Assembly (NCBI GenBank): GCA_041490445.1
Contig: JBGPTF010000006.1
Coordinates: forward strand, 124,001-188,000
Direction of reading: 5' to 3'
Length of the DNA stretch: 64,000 nt
From: JBGPTF01 sp041490445
GTDB lineage: Bacteria; Acidobacteriota; Terriglobia; Acidiferrales; UBA7541
The notes under the pieces are model-generated. The model saw nothing but the letters and a program-made list of their open reading frames with translations. It was not told the origin of the DNA and searched no databases. The position numbers and the translations under genes were made by a program. Positions 8,418 to 16,282 of the stretch are shown here, piece by piece. Position 1 is the first letter of the stretch, and each line of letters opens with the position of its first letter.

Positions 8418-9875
8418 ATGGCGACGGCAGAACCGATCCCCCAAGCGGCAGTTCCCAACGAGGTAGTGGAAAAACGCTGGCGGTTCGACGTGTTTGCCCG
8501 CTTGCCCTGGTTGAAGAGGCTCGTGCGGATGCGCAGTTTCCAGTTCCTCGTGATCCTTCCCAATCTTGTCCTGTTCTACCTGTTTCTGATCGCCGGCCTG
8601 TTCGGCACACCAATCGGCAACCGGAACATCATTATCGTGTTTGTGTGGATCCTGTGGTGGTTTGTGCTGATTACCGTGATGATGCCCTTCGGCTCGCGCC
8701 TCTGGTGCACGATGTGTCCCCTGCCGTTCGCCGGGGATTGGTTACAGCGGAAGGCGGTGCTCAAGGTCCGGTCGGGCAAGAGCCCGGGAACCGAGAACAA
8801 ATTCTTTGGGCTCCAGAAGCGTTGGCCCAAGCGCCTGAGCAACATCTGGCTCCAGAACTTCGGTTTTCTCTTTTTGGCCACGTTCAGCGCCCTGCTCGTG
8901 ACTCGCCCGCTGGTGAGCGCCATCGTCTTTGGCGTGCTGATTCTGCTGGCGGCCGGGTTGGCGCTCGTGTACCGCCTGCGGACGTTTTGCAACTATGTCT
9001 GCCCCATCAGCGGTTTCCTCAGCCTTTACGCGATGACCTCGACAGTGGAGCTCCGCTCCTCCGACAAGGACGTTTGCCTGAAGTGCACGACTAAATCCTG
9101 CATCCGCGGCAGCGACAAGGGCTGGGCATGTCCCTGGAACGTCTATATGGGCAAGCTGGACCGAAACAACTACTGCGGCCTGTGCTTTGAATGCGTCAAG
9201 AGCTGCCCCAACGATAATATCTCGTTATACCTTCGGCCCTTTGCAACCAGCGATGTGATTCTGCGCGGCTACGATGAAGTCTGGAAGGCCAGCATTATGC
9301 TGATGCTGGCCTTCAGTTATTCGATCGTGCTGCTTGGTCCCTGGGGATGGTTGAAGGACTGGGCCAATATCTCCGAGAAGCGCAATTGGGGCGGCTTTGG
9401 CTTGTTCGCGGCAGGCCAGGCGCTGCTCGCCATGGTTCTTTTCCCGGGGCTCTACTACCTCTCGATTCGACTGGCGAAATGGTACGCTCGCGCCAACGCT
9501 GTCTCGACCAAGGAACTCTTCCTGAAGTACGCCTACATGCTCGTGCCCATGGGACTGCTCGCCTGGATCGCCTTTAGCGTTCCCCTTATCATGGTCAATG
9601 GCTCGTATATCATTTCCGTGGTGTCGGACCCGCTCGGCTGGGGAATGAACTTGTTTGGGACGGCGGAGTTTCCCTGGAGGCCGCTCTGGCCCCAGTGGGT
9701 GCCCTTCGTCCAGGTGCCCATCCTGTTCGCCGGCCTCTATTTCGGGCTGCGCGGTCTCCACAAAGTCGGAAGCCAGCTCTTCTCCGACCCGGTGCAGCTC
9801 CGTCGCAGCCTAGTTCCGCCCGGCGTCTTGCTGCTTGGCGTGACGCTGGTATTCTTGAAGCTTTTTATCGGGTGA
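8418..9875 (+). CDS. Membrane polyferredoxin of the NosR/NapH/CcoG kind
   Basis: A 485-residue integral membrane protein. Two CxxxCP-type motifs sit next to membrane helices (WCTMCPLPF at about residue 97; FCNYVCPISGF at about 193). They are followed by two ferredoxin-type clusters: a variant (CLKCTTKSC, then ACPW) and a regular one (CGLCFECVKSCPN). The rest is about seven more hydrophobic segments. The FMN-binding domain that starts true NosR is missing. Proteins like this move electrons across or along the membrane to periplasmic copper enzymes. It follows the ferritin-like gene by 4 bases. Confidence 0.85.
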   Translation: MATAEPIPQAAVPNEVVEKRWRFDVFARLPWLKRLVRMRSFQFLVILPNLVLFYLFLIAGLFGTPIGNRNIIIVFVWILWWFVLITVMMPFGSRLWCTMCPLPFAGDWLQRKAVLKVRSGKSPGTENKFFGLQKRWPKRLSNIWLQNFGFLFLATFSALLVTRPLVSAIVFGVLILLAAGLALVYRLRTFCNYVCPISGFLSLYAMTSTVELRSSDKDVCLKCTTKSCIRGSDKGWACPWNVYMGKLDRNNYCGLCFECVKSCPNDNISLYLRPFATSDVILRGYDEVWKASIMLMLAFSYSIVLLGPWGWLKDWANISEKRNWGGFGLFAAGQALLAMVLFPGLYYLSIRLAKWYARANAVSTKELFLKYAYMLVPMGLLAWIAFSVPLIMVNGSYIISVVSDPLGWGMNLFGTAEFPWRPLWPQWVPFVQVPILFAGLYFGLRGLHKVGSQLFSDPVQLRRSLVPPGVLLLGVTLVFLKLFIG

Positions 9876-9879
9876 CGCC

Positions 9880-10359
9880 ATGCCACGAACAATGAAGTGG
9901 AAAGAAGCTGCCGGTGTTCTGGTCATCCTCCTAGTTTTGGTGGGTCTGCCACTGTTGCTCGAGTACTGGCGGACAGTTGGACTGGCCCACCGCTATCCTC
10001 CGAACACCAAGGTGATCAAGCTCACGGCCGTCGCCAACGGGGGCATTTGGACGCAGGAAGAAATCGTGGGTTACAACTACTGGTGGCGGAAGCCCTCCCG
10101 CACGGAGAAGATCCTGCTGAACCAGGGAGACCACGTCGTTGTCCTACTGCACAGTGTCGATGTGCTGCACAGTTTCGCTATTCCCGTGCTGCACGTCGGA
10201 CCAGTCGAGGTGCAGGCGGGACACACCGTCGAAGTAGCGTTCGACGCGAACCGGGCGGGCGAGCTGACGTTCCTGTGCTGGCAAGTGTGCAGCCCCGACC
10301 ACTCGAAGCTGCAGGGCGATTTCGTGGTGAAGGGTAGCGCGAAGGAAGAGAGCTGGTGA
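9880..10359 (+). CDS. Membrane-anchored CuA-like protein (second COX2-type cupredoxin)
   Basis: A 159-residue protein with one N-terminal membrane helix (~11-28) and a periplasmic cupredoxin fold. Ligand positions: His97 (DVLHSFAIP), Cys133, Cys137 and His141 in CWQVCSPDHSKL. The position of the CuA methionine (144) is Leu, so the site is either altered CuA or uses another axial ligand. It starts 4 bases after the polyferredoxin gene and is clearly co-transcribed. Having two different CuA-like proteins and no oxidase core is unusual. Confidence 0.83.
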   Translation: MPRTMKWKEAAGVLVILLVLVGLPLLLEYWRTVGLAHRYPPNTKVIKLTAVANGGIWTQEEIVGYNYWWRKPSRTEKILLNQGDHVVVLLHSVDVLHSFAIPVLHVGPVEVQAGHTVEVAFDANRAGELTFLCWQVCSPDHSKLQGDFVVKGSAKEESW

Positions 10360-10390
10360 ACGAAGCGCCCGGAAGGCGAGGAGGCTCTTA

Positions 10391-10618
10391 ATGACTCCCG
10401 ACGAAATGCAGCAAAAGGTGGACTACTTCTACTGTGACGAGTGCAAAATACATGTCCCCTGCGTTCGCGTGGAACCGGGCGTGTGGGAAGTGCAGTGTTC
10501 ACGATGTGTGGGAGAATGCGCGTTGTGCGGGTGTCACCTTTCCAGCTACTGTTTCGGGAAGGGCAGTGCCCCCGTCCAAATGAGACTGCGGGTGGTCAAA
10601 ATGGAGCCAGGGAGTTGA
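10391..10618 (+). CDS. Small cysteine-rich protein, probable zinc-ribbon or Fe-S protein
   Basis: A 75-residue protein with nine Cys, eight of them between residues 15 and 48: C15xxC18, C24, C36xxC39, C43, C46 and C48, then C54. The spacing suggests one zinc ribbon plus extra ligands, or an Fe-S cluster. A strong GAGGAGG precedes the ATG. It is the last gene of the copper operon, and its stop overlaps the fragment of a metalloprotease gene. I do not recognise the family; a role as metallochaperone or assembly factor for the operon's metal sites is a guess. Confidence 0.65.
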   Translation: MTPDEMQQKVDYFYCDECKIHVPCVRVEPGVWEVQCSRCVGECALCGCHLSSYCFGKGSAPVQMRLRVVKMEPGS

Positions 10619-10737
10619 TGGAGTGGGCCTCCGCCCGGCTTTGGAGCAGCGCGACGACGACGCGGGCGCACCTCGAGGAAACGCAGGCGATGATCGCCTC
10701 GACGCTGCAGGCGCAAACGGAGAGGCCGGTTGAGTAA
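10618..10737 (+). pseudogene. Truncated 3' end of a metalloprotease gene
   Basis: From residue 13 on, this frame reads TTRAHLEETQAMIASTL and ends ERPVE, matching the last ~26 residues of the metalloprotease at 2512-5268 (TTRAHLEETQALISATL, ending EKPAE). Most changes are conservative, which suggests the fragment came from a paralogue that diverged under selection before it lost its body. The first ~12 codons are unrelated. A terminator identical in stem to the one after the intact gene follows. Confidence 0.82.
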
Positions 10738-10764
10738 CTGAAAGCGCCGGCGAAAAAAACAACA

Positions 10765-10797
10765 GGGCCCGGCGGTGTCTCGCCGGGCCCCTTTTTT
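10765..10797 (+). terminator. Terminator, probably bidirectional, between copper operon and lon
   Basis: A 10-bp stem GGGCCCGGCG / CGCCGGGCCC with loop GTGTCT is followed by C and six T on the plus strand. On the minus strand a T-rich tract (complement of AAAAAAA at 10754-10760) follows after several bases, so the same hairpin may also end lon transcription. Confidence 0.85.
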
Positions 10798-10881
10798 GTC
10801 TCGCACGGATTCGAGTTTCTGCCGCGGCTTAGTGCACCGGCACTGCGTTGGGGCGCTCTTCGATGCGAGAGCCGCCTGGCA
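10766..10881. repeat. Right copy of island-flanking direct repeat
   Basis: This is the counterpart of 5297-5412 with 3 mismatches in 116 bases by my count. Here the lon part is joined to the intact lon gene, so this is the native lon end, while the native metalloprotease end is in the left copy. Confidence 0.88.
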
Positions 10882-13327
10882 GCGGACGAACCGGAACTCC
10901 GAGTTTGCCAAAGGCGATCTCGAGCACCTGGTCCGCCGTCCGCGCGAAGTGGATCTGCAACCCTTCGAGCAGGTGCGGCTGCAAATCTTCCTTCACATTC
11001 GGCTCGTTCGCCGCGGGCAAAATCACTTCGCGGATGCCCGCGCGCTTCGCGCCGAGCACCTTCTCCTTAATGCCGCCCACCGGCAGCACGACGCCGGAAA
11101 GCGAGATCTCGCCGGTCATCGCCACGCGCGGGCGGATGGGCCGTCCCGTCAGCAAGCTGACCAGCGCCGTGACCATCGCCACGCCGGCCGAAGGCCCGTC
11201 TTTCGGGATCGCGCCCGAGGGCACGTGGATGTGAATGTCCTGCTTGCGGAAGAAATCCGGGTCGATGCCGTAGCGTTCGGCGTTGGCCCGTACCCAGGTG
11301 AGCGCCGCGCGCATGGACTCCTGCATCACTTCGCCCAGATGGCCGGTCATCGTGAATTGTTTGCCGCCGCGCATCCGGCTGGCCTCGATGAAGACGATGT
11401 CGCCGCCCGCGGGTGTCCACACCAATCCCACAGCCACTCCGGGCTGCTTCACGCGTTCCTCGACTTCCTTCTCGACGCGATACCTCGGCACGCCGAGCGT
11501 TTCGCGGACGACTTCGGGAGTAATAATCAACTTCCCTGGGGGCGCTTCTACGATCCGCCTCGACGCTTCCTCGATTTGCGCGGCGACGTCGCCATCCCCG
11601 GCCGCTCGCACCTTCGGCCCTGTGGATTCCGCGATCCGGCGGGCTTGCTTCCGCACGAGGGTAGCGATTTCGCGCTCGAGGTTGCGCACGCCCGCTTCAC
11701 GCGTGTAACTGTGAATGATCTCGTGCACGGCCTCGTCGGTAAATTCGAGCTGTTCGCTGAGCTTCACTCCATGCTCCGCGGCCTGGCGCGGGATCAGGAA
11801 TCGCTTCGCAATGTGGATCTTTTCCTCTTCGGTGTAGCCCGGCAGCTCGATGATTTCCATCCGATCGCGCAAGGGCTCCGGGATGGGGTCCATCCAGTTC
11901 GCCGTGGTGATGAAGAGGACCTTCGAGAGATCGAACGGCACGTCGAGATAGTGGTCGCGGAAATTCGCGTTCTGCTCCGGGTCGAGCACTTCCATCAGCG
12001 CCGCCGAAGGATCGCCGCGGAAGTCGCGCCCGAGCTTGTCCACTTCGTCGAGCATCAGCACCGGGTCGTTCACTTCCGCGCGGCGGATGCTCTGGATGAT
12101 CTGGCCCGGAAGCGCGCCGATGTAGGTGCGGCGGTGGCCGCGAATTTCCGCCTCATCATGCATGCCGCCGAGGGAAATGCGCCCAAACTTCCGCCCCATG
12201 GCATGCGCGATCGATTTGCCGAGAGAGGTTTTGCCGACGCCCGGCGGTCCGATGAAGCACAGAATCGGGCCCTTCATTCCCGGCTGCAGCTTTTTGACGG
12301 CCAAATAATCAAGGATGCGTTCCTTCACCTTTTCGAGGTCGTAATGATCTTCGTTCAGCACCGCCTGGGCCCTGGCGAGATCAATCTCCTCCGTACCGGA
12401 CGATTTGCTCCAGGGCACTGAGGTCATCCATTCCAGATACGTGCGCGAAACCATGTACTCGGCCGAAGCCGGCGTCATTTTGGCGAGGCGCTTCAATTCG
12501 CGCTCGCATTCCTTCTTCGCTTCCGGGGACATTCCCGCCGCTTCCATCTTCGCGCGCAGCTCCTCCACTTCCGCCTGCGGGTCGTCCGAATCTCCGAGTT
12601 CCTTCTGGATCGCCTTCATCTGCTCGCGCAATAGAAATTCGCGCTGGCTCTGGCTCACCTGCTCCTGGACCTGGTCCTGAATTCGATTCCGCAGATCGAG
12701 AACTTCCCGCTCCTTCGTCAACTCGCGGATCAGGATTTCCAGCCGCTTGCGCACGCTGAAGGTTTCGAGCAGTTCCTGGCGAACGAGCGTGGTCAACGAT
12801 GGGAGCGTGCCCGCGACAAAATCAGACAGGCGGCCGGCCGAACCGATGTTCAGCGCGATCCCTTGCAGATCGTCGGAGAGTTGCGGCGAGCGAGACACAA
12901 CATCGCGGAACAGGTCCTGCGTATTGCGCAAAAGCGCGGTCAGCTCCGCGTCTTCTGCTTCATCGAGATCTTCCTGCATCTCCACGCGCGCGCGAATGTA
13001 CGGATTCAGTCCGAGAATCTCCTCCACGCGGAAGCGGTACAGCCCCTCCAGGAAGACCACCAGGTTGCCATTCGGCATGCGGACCTGCTTGTGCACCTTG
13101 GCTGCTGTCCCGACACCATGAAGGTCAGTTCCGGACGGCTCTTCGATCCGCGGATCGAGTTGCGCCACGACACCCAGCACGCGTTCTTCCCCGCGCAGCC
13201 CTTCCAGTAGCGCCAGAGAGCTTTCCCGGCCGACAGTCAACGGCAAAACCGCACCCGGAAACAGAACCAAGTCGCGGACCGGCAGGATTGGCATCTCCGC
13301 CGGCACAATGCCTTGTTTTGTAGTCAT
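10829..13327 (-). CDS. lon: ATP-dependent protease Lon
   Basis: An 832-residue AAA+ serine protease that degrades misfolded and regulatory proteins in the cytoplasm. The N-terminal substrate-binding LON domain begins at ILPVRDLVLFPGAVLPL. The ATPase domain has Walker A GPPGVGKTS and Walker B MLDEVDKLG. The protease domain has the catalytic Ser in KDGPSAGVAM and Lys in GGIKEKVLGAKRAG. The start at MTTKQG (13327) gives the usual length; an upstream in-frame ATG at 13372 would add 15 atypical residues. The last 16 residues are duplicated at 5360-5412. Confidence 0.95.
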   Translation of the reverse strand: MTTKQGIVPAEMPILPVRDLVLFPGAVLPLTVGRESSLALLEGLRGEERVLGVVAQLDPRIEEPSGTDLHGVGTAAKVHKQVRMPNGNLVVFLEGLYRFRVEEILGLNPYIRARVEMQEDLDEAEDAELTALLRNTQDLFRDVVSRSPQLSDDLQGIALNIGSAGRLSDFVAGTLPSLTTLVRQELLETFSVRKRLEILIRELTKEREVLDLRNRIQDQVQEQVSQSQREFLLREQMKAIQKELGDSDDPQAEVEELRAKMEAAGMSPEAKKECERELKRLAKMTPASAEYMVSRTYLEWMTSVPWSKSSGTEEIDLARAQAVLNEDHYDLEKVKERILDYLAVKKLQPGMKGPILCFIGPPGVGKTSLGKSIAHAMGRKFGRISLGGMHDEAEIRGHRRTYIGALPGQIIQSIRRAEVNDPVLMLDEVDKLGRDFRGDPSAALMEVLDPEQNANFRDHYLDVPFDLSKVLFITTANWMDPIPEPLRDRMEIIELPGYTEEEKIHIAKRFLIPRQAAEHGVKLSEQLEFTDEAVHEIIHSYTREAGVRNLEREIATLVRKQARRIAESTGPKVRAAGDGDVAAQIEEASRRIVEAPPGKLIITPEVVRETLGVPRYRVEKEVEERVKQPGVAVGLVWTPAGGDIVFIEASRMRGGKQFTMTGHLGEVMQESMRAALTWVRANAERYGIDPDFFRKQDIHIHVPSGAIPKDGPSAGVAMVTALVSLLTGRPIRPRVAMTGEISLSGVVLPVGGIKEKVLGAKRAGIREVILPAANEPNVKEDLQPHLLEGLQIHFARTADQVLEIAFGKLGVPVRPLPGGSRIEERPNAVPVH

Positions 13328-13555
13328 CGTTCCTCCCTGGGCTCGAAGCAAAGAGAGCAAATGCACAGCCACATGGTTAGATGCGCCACACTAAAACTAG
13401 TCTCACTCTTTCATTCCTATCTGTCAAGAAACTTTAGCTTATATAACTCAATGTTTGAAGTAAATCCTAACTATAACAATTAAAATGTCTTAGTAAGACT
13501 CTGATGATGGTTCTGGAGGTTTGTTAGCCGACCAGCCTGAAGGTCACGTACTTGA

Positions 13556-14890
13556 TTACTCTTTGACAGTGGGTTGGAAACCTACCAGGACGAAACTAAC
13601 AGCCTCTTCATGAGTTCTCAAACGGCCCTCGAGTTGGGCATCTTCGACCGCTTGGAGAATCTCTTTGAAGCGGGGCCCCGGAGTGAATCCCATTTCCTTA
13701 AGGTCGTCACCGGTCAGCAGGCGGGGCGGCCGCACCTGTTCCGGAGGCGTTTCCGCGAGGAACCTCTGAACGAAATCGTACGCTTCGAGCGAGCGGTGAC
13801 TCGAAAGACAGTCGAGCCGGTGCAGCTCCAAATGCTCCTCGAATCTCGGCAGGCGAACGAAGCGCTTCAAGGTGGAGATCTTCATCTGGCCAACGTCCTT
13901 GAAGCGAAGATGGTTCGCCACGAGGAGGGAGACCTGTTCGATCACGTCATTTGAGAACTTCAGCCGCCGACAGATTTCCTCCGCCATGCGCGTGCCGACT
14001 TCCACATGGAAATCGAACCGGATTCGGCCGCCCGGGCCCTTGGGCGGCGCGAACGTCGGCGGCTTGCCCACATCGTGTAGCAGCACCCCCCACGCCAGCT
14101 CCGGCGAAGTCCCCGGGCGCAGGCCATCAAGCATCATGAGGGTATGCGTCCACACATCGCCTTCCGGATGAAACTGCGGCGGCTGCGCGACTCCCTTCAT
14201 CCGGCTGATTTCAGGAAGCACAATCACGAGCAACCCAGTGGCGTCGAGCAACTCGAATCCGCGCCGGGCCGCGCTCTCGGTCAGCAGCTTCGTCAATTCA
14301 TCGCGGAGCCGTTCCGCCGAAACAACGCGAACCTGGCTGGCAAGCTTTCGGATCGCCGCGTCGGTGGCGGGTTCGATGGTGTATCCGAAACGCGCGGCGA
14401 AGCGCACGGCACGAACCATACGCAATCTGTCTTCCCCAAGACGCAGTTCCGGATCACCAATGGCTCGGATGACGCCCGTCTGGAGATCGGCGCGCCCGCC
14501 GACATAGTCGAGCACTTCTCCCGACTCCGGATCGAGCAACAGCGCATTCACCGTGAAATCGCGCCGGCGAACGTCTTCCTCGGCCGAGCGCGCGTAGACG
14601 ACGCTATCCGGATGGCGTCCATCGGAATAGCCGACGTCGGAACGGAACGTCGCCACTTCCACCTGAGTGGAGTTTTCGACCACGACGATCACGCCGAATT
14701 GTGCTCCGACGGCTAGGCTGTGCGGGAAAAGCTCCTGGATACGCTCGGGCGGCGCATCGGTCGTCACATCGAAGTCAGACGGCTCCCGGCCCAGAACGAG
14801 GTCGCGCACACATCCGCCCACGAAGTAGGCCTGATGGCCCTCCTTGCGCAGGACGCGGCAGACGTGATCGGCCAGTTCCCGGGGAGTCAT
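13556..14890 (-). CDS. cca: CCA tRNA nucleotidyltransferase with HD domain
   Basis: A 444-residue class II nucleotidyltransferase. The head has FVGGCVRDLVLG and the catalytic DFDVTTDA (two Asp); RRDFTVNAL and DRLRMVRAVRFAARFG follow in the neck. A C-terminal HD phosphohydrolase domain is present (LLHDVGKPP, later VANHLRFKD). Such enzymes add or repair the tRNA 3' CCA end; a poly(A) polymerase role cannot be excluded from sequence alone. The gene lies upstream of lon in the same direction, separated by an AT-rich stretch of about 230 bases. Confidence 0.9.
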   Translation of the reverse strand: MTPRELADHVCRVLRKEGHQAYFVGGCVRDLVLGREPSDFDVTTDAPPERIQELFPHSLAVGAQFGVIVVVENSTQVEVATFRSDVGYSDGRHPDSVVYARSAEEDVRRRDFTVNALLLDPESGEVLDYVGGRADLQTGVIRAIGDPELRLGEDRLRMVRAVRFAARFGYTIEPATDAAIRKLASQVRVVSAERLRDELTKLLTESAARRGFELLDATGLLVIVLPEISRMKGVAQPPQFHPEGDVWTHTLMMLDGLRPGTSPELAWGVLLHDVGKPPTFAPPKGPGGRIRFDFHVEVGTRMAEEICRRLKFSNDVIEQVSLLVANHLRFKDVGQMKISTLKRFVRLPRFEEHLELHRLDCLSSHRSLEAYDFVQRFLAETPPEQVRPPRLLTGDDLKEMGFTPGPRFKEILQAVEDAQLEGRLRTHEEAVSFVLVGFQPTVKE

Positions 14891-15010
14891 ACGGCAAGGT
14901 TACAGGCGACAGGCGCCGGGTGTCGAGGGGGACGTCAGGGGTTGAGGCAGTTTTCAGAGGATTTGTCCAACATCACCTGCCGGACGTTGCGGCTTTCAGG
15001 ACCAGGCATG

Positions 15011-15196
15011 TCACATCGCCATGTTGGCGACTTTGCGACTGTCGCGCGAGCAATAGTGCGCGAGATATGGCGTATCGGTCAGCACGAAATCAACGCTGCA
15101 ACCGCGGAACCGCCGCACGACTTCGGCGCAATCACCTTGCAAAACCGTATTTGTCTGCGGCCCGCTGATGAGTTGCTTGCTCTGCTGTATATTCAT
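15011..15196 (-). pseudogene. Remnant of an N4/N6-type DNA methyltransferase
   Basis: A 61-residue frame starting MNIQQSKQ has the N-terminal pattern of DNA adenine/cytosine-N4 methylases: VLQGDCAEVVRRF, then VDFVLTDTPYLAHY and SRKVAN. The catalytic DPPY motif is changed to DTPY, and the frame ends right after the segment that normally continues into the target-recognition region. At least 150 residues are missing. It is a degraded gene, probably from a phage or mobile element. An extended frame upstream to 15418 has no recognisable content. Confidence 0.7.
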
Positions 15197-15517
15197 TTTA
15201 TTTCTCTCCTTCGTGTCGAGATTTGCTTCCTTCACCCGAACACGAGGAACAAATCCGACACGTAGAGGACTAGCTGCGGAGGCGTTGCTGGCTCGGGCTG
15301 GAGCGGATAGCAACGCGAGTGACAGGAGTGGTGTTTGCGAATGGCGCGAAAGTTTGCGAGCGGAGTCCCAGCGCGAAACGTGACACGTGCGTGTCAGTGA
15401 CCAGCCACGTCGAAGCACGTCATGACAGAGCAGGCAATCGCAACGAGACGGGCACAGGGTTGGATCATCGAGGGTAGCTATGCCTATGTCGCTGCTGACC
15501 TCGCGATGCGCGGCGAT
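15197..15517. other. Gene-poor stretch with possible gene debris
   Basis: No intact gene is visible. A short plus-strand frame from 15422 reads RRAQGWIIEGSYAY, which faintly resembles the GNY/GSY segment of small P-loop kinases, and it runs into the antisense of the XRE gene, so it may be another gene fragment. Together with the methylase remnant it suggests this spot has taken up and lost foreign DNA. Confidence 0.3.
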
Positions 15518-15742
15518 TTATTTAGCCAATGGCTTGTCGTCGGATTCGTCGGAAGCAGGTTCGAAAATCGCCTCGATGGGCTGGCTGAAGAGCTTGCCAA
15601 TGCGGAAGGCGAGCGGCAGACTGGGATCGTATTTGCCGGTTTCGATGGCGTTCACAGTCTGGCGAGAAACTTTGAGCCGGTGGGCCAGTTCCCCCTGGGA
15701 CCATTCACGCTCGGCGCGGAGAACGCGAAGACGATTCTTCAT
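15518..15742 (-). CDS. Small XRE-family helix-turn-helix regulator
   Basis: A 74-residue protein that is almost entirely a Cro/C1-type DNA-binding domain: LRVLRAEREWSQGELAHRL, then VSRQTVNAIETGKYDPSLPL and GKLFSQPIEAIF. Regulators of this size and sequence often sit next to genes for membrane proteins and repress their own operon. Here it is the last gene of a three-gene operon (gap 6 bases) that starts behind a 45-bp nested dyad, the probable binding site. Confidence 0.87.
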   Translation of the reverse strand: MKNRLRVLRAEREWSQGELAHRLKVSRQTVNAIETGKYDPSLPLAFRIGKLFSQPIEAIFEPASDESDDKPLAK

Positions 15743-15748
15743 AGGGCG

Positions 15749-16282
15749 CTAACCCGCATCCGATGGCCCCAATGCTTGCGCGCCAGCAATTAGTTGAGCT
15801 AATTGCTCTGTCGTGGCATTCCCTACCAGGCGCTCGCTGCCCACTTCCACAACAGGAACGGATCGAATCCCTTTGCTCGCTGCTACCTGTGGTTTGAAAG
15901 TAAGGTCTATCTTCGTGAGCGTGAAATCCATCTCCCGTTGCAAAGCTTCCAGGCGCCGTTTCACGATCGGGCAGAAAGGACAGCCGTTGTGAGAGTAAAA
16001 AGCAACCTCGACGCGGGCCTTGTTCACGCTAGAAGGCAGCTTGTCGTCAACAGACCCATAGCCCCTCCATTTCGATGTGAGGGCGGAAAGCCGTAGGCCC
16101 ACCCATCTCGCGCAAGGGAGCAATACCAACCACAAAAGGAGGGCAGGCCAATTGTCTCTATAGGCGTAGAAGAGCAAGCCACCCGCATAGAGAACCCCAA
16201 ACACGACCAACTGAAAGTTGAGGCTGCTAACGATGCACTGCTGTTTCTTGGTGGCTACCGAAGCTGAGGAGGAGTTTTTCAT
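15749..16282 (-). CDS. Membrane-anchored glutaredoxin/thioredoxin-like protein
   Basis: A 177-residue protein. Two hydrophobic segments (~22-40, ~47-63) precede a thioredoxin-fold domain with redox motif Cys101-Pro-Phe-Cys104 and cis-proline loop SVPVVEV (Pro143). After the helices about 110 residues remain, enough for a complete glutaredoxin fold. The ATG at 16282 overlaps the stop of the upstream membrane-protein gene, so both are translated together. It probably handles thiol-disulfide exchange at the membrane, on a substrate I cannot name. Confidence 0.75.
   Translation of the reverse strand: MKNSSSASVATKKQQCIVSSLNFQLVVFGVLYAGGLLFYAYRDNWPALLLWLVLLPCARWVGLRLSALTSKWRGYGSVDDKLPSSVNKARVEVAFYSHNGCPFCPIVKRRLEALQREMDFTLTKIDLTFKPQVAASKGIRSVPVVEVGSERLVGNATTEQLAQLIAGAQALGPSDAG

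Noticed and set aside
7404..10359. Interpretation of the island as a cytochrome oxidase or nitrous oxide reductase operon
   Set aside because: No subunit I, NosZ or heme-binding CxxCH motif is present in any gene; only the electron-transfer type parts are.
10775..12421. 548-codon plus-strand frame opposite lon
   Set aside because: Antisense to the conserved Lon ATPase/protease domains; the translation is Arg/His-rich without motifs. Similar antisense frames opposite prfA, thyX, the GGDEF gene and the response regulator were rejected for the same reason.
13399..13427. Possible sigma-70 promoter of lon (TTGACA on the minus strand at 13422-13427)
   Set aside because: The -35 is perfect but the -10 at 17 bases is GAGACT, which is poor; no CIRCE or HspR-type heat-shock operator is visible either.
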